Of a DNA stretch of 5,484 bases, positions 5,401-5,484 are shown one piece after another. The notes under the pieces are model-generated. The model saw only the letters and a list, made by a program, of their open reading frames with translations. It ran no database searches and had not been told where the DNA came from. The translations under genes were made by a program, and so were the position numbers. The DNA is from JBOGIG01 sp050742455 (GTDB taxonomy: Bacteria > Actinomycetota > Acidimicrobiia > Acidimicrobiales > JBOGIG01). Each line of letters starts with the position of its first letter. The stretch's first letter is position 1. Location: the NCBI GenBank assembly GCA_050742455.1, contig JBOGIG010000145.1, forward strand, positions 1-5,484. Reading direction: 5' to 3'.

Positions 5401-5484
5401 GCCCGGGTGGTGGAATGGTAGACACGGAGGCCTCAAACGCCTTTGCCTTCACGGGCGTGCGGGTTCGACTCCCGCCCCGGGCAC
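5401..5484 (+). tRNA. trnL: tRNA-Leu (anticodon CAA), 3' end at window edge
   Basis: The acceptor stem GCCCGGG (5401-5407) pairs with CCCGGGC (5476-5482), with discriminator A at 5483. The D arm has GTG/CAC (5410-5412/5423-5425) and the loop GG at 5417-5418. The anticodon stem GAGGC/GCCTT (5427-5431/5439-5443) holds the loop CTCAAAC, giving anticodon CAA (5434-5436), which reads UUG leucine codons. A long variable arm (5444-5458) marks a class II tRNA, as required for leucine. The T arm is GCGGG-TTCGACT-CCCGC (5459-5475). The C at 5484 may be the first base of an encoded CCA, cut off by the edge. It is transcribed divergently from the fab cluster. Confidence 0.96.

Noticed and set aside
5269..5436. 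N-terminal extension of FabD to an ATG at 5436
   Set aside because: It would start inside the tRNA-Leu gene on the opposite strand and add 56 residues unlike FabD. The GTG at 5268 with GGAGG upstream gives the expected FabD start.
1..5484. Mobile elements, CRISPR arrays or integration repeats, including at the tRNA
   Set aside because: No transposase or integrase motif, no regularly spaced repeats, and no second copy of the tRNA 3' end were seen in the window.

Overview
This high-GC window looks like the chromosome of an actinobacterium. The high G+C, the frequent GTG starts and the tightly packed type II fatty-acid genes all point that way. The small HIT-like protein at the left edge recalls Acidimicrobiia-type genomes, but that lineage call comes from memory and is tentative. 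I see no sign of mobile DNA, CRISPR or rRNA.

Layout. The left edge (1-352, + strand) holds the last 15 codons of an unidentified gene. It overlaps by 11 nt a 104-residue protein with two CxxC pairs and a HIT-like His triad. A short convergent gap (353-457) contains small inverted repeats. From 5268 down to 458, all on the minus strand, runs a compact cluster in transcription order: fabD, fabH, fabG, acpP and an AarF/ABC1/UbiB-type kinase-like gene. fabD and fabH overlap by 4 nt (GTGA), fabH and fabG by 34 nt, fabG and acpP are 37-38 nt apart, and acpP and the kinase gene are 17 nt apart. One operon is therefore likely. A 132-bp divergent region (5269-5400) separates fabD from a tRNA-Leu(CAA) gene on the + strand that runs to the right edge.

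How the genes work together. FabD loads malonate from malonyl-CoA onto the acyl carrier protein AcpP. FabH condenses a starter acyl-CoA with malonyl-ACP, and FabG reduces the resulting 3-ketoacyl-ACP with NADPH. AcpP carries the chain on its phosphopantetheinylated serine. The elongating synthase FabF, often found next to acpP, is not seen here; its place is taken by the ABC1-type kinase-like gene.

The most notable point is FabD. It is about 90 residues longer than usual and ends in a domain resembling the biotinyl/lipoyl fold of biotin carboxyl carrier protein. The hairpin that would carry the modified lysine is missing. This couples the malonyl transferase to a fold typical of acetyl-CoA carboxylase, the enzyme that makes its substrate; any functional link is inference.
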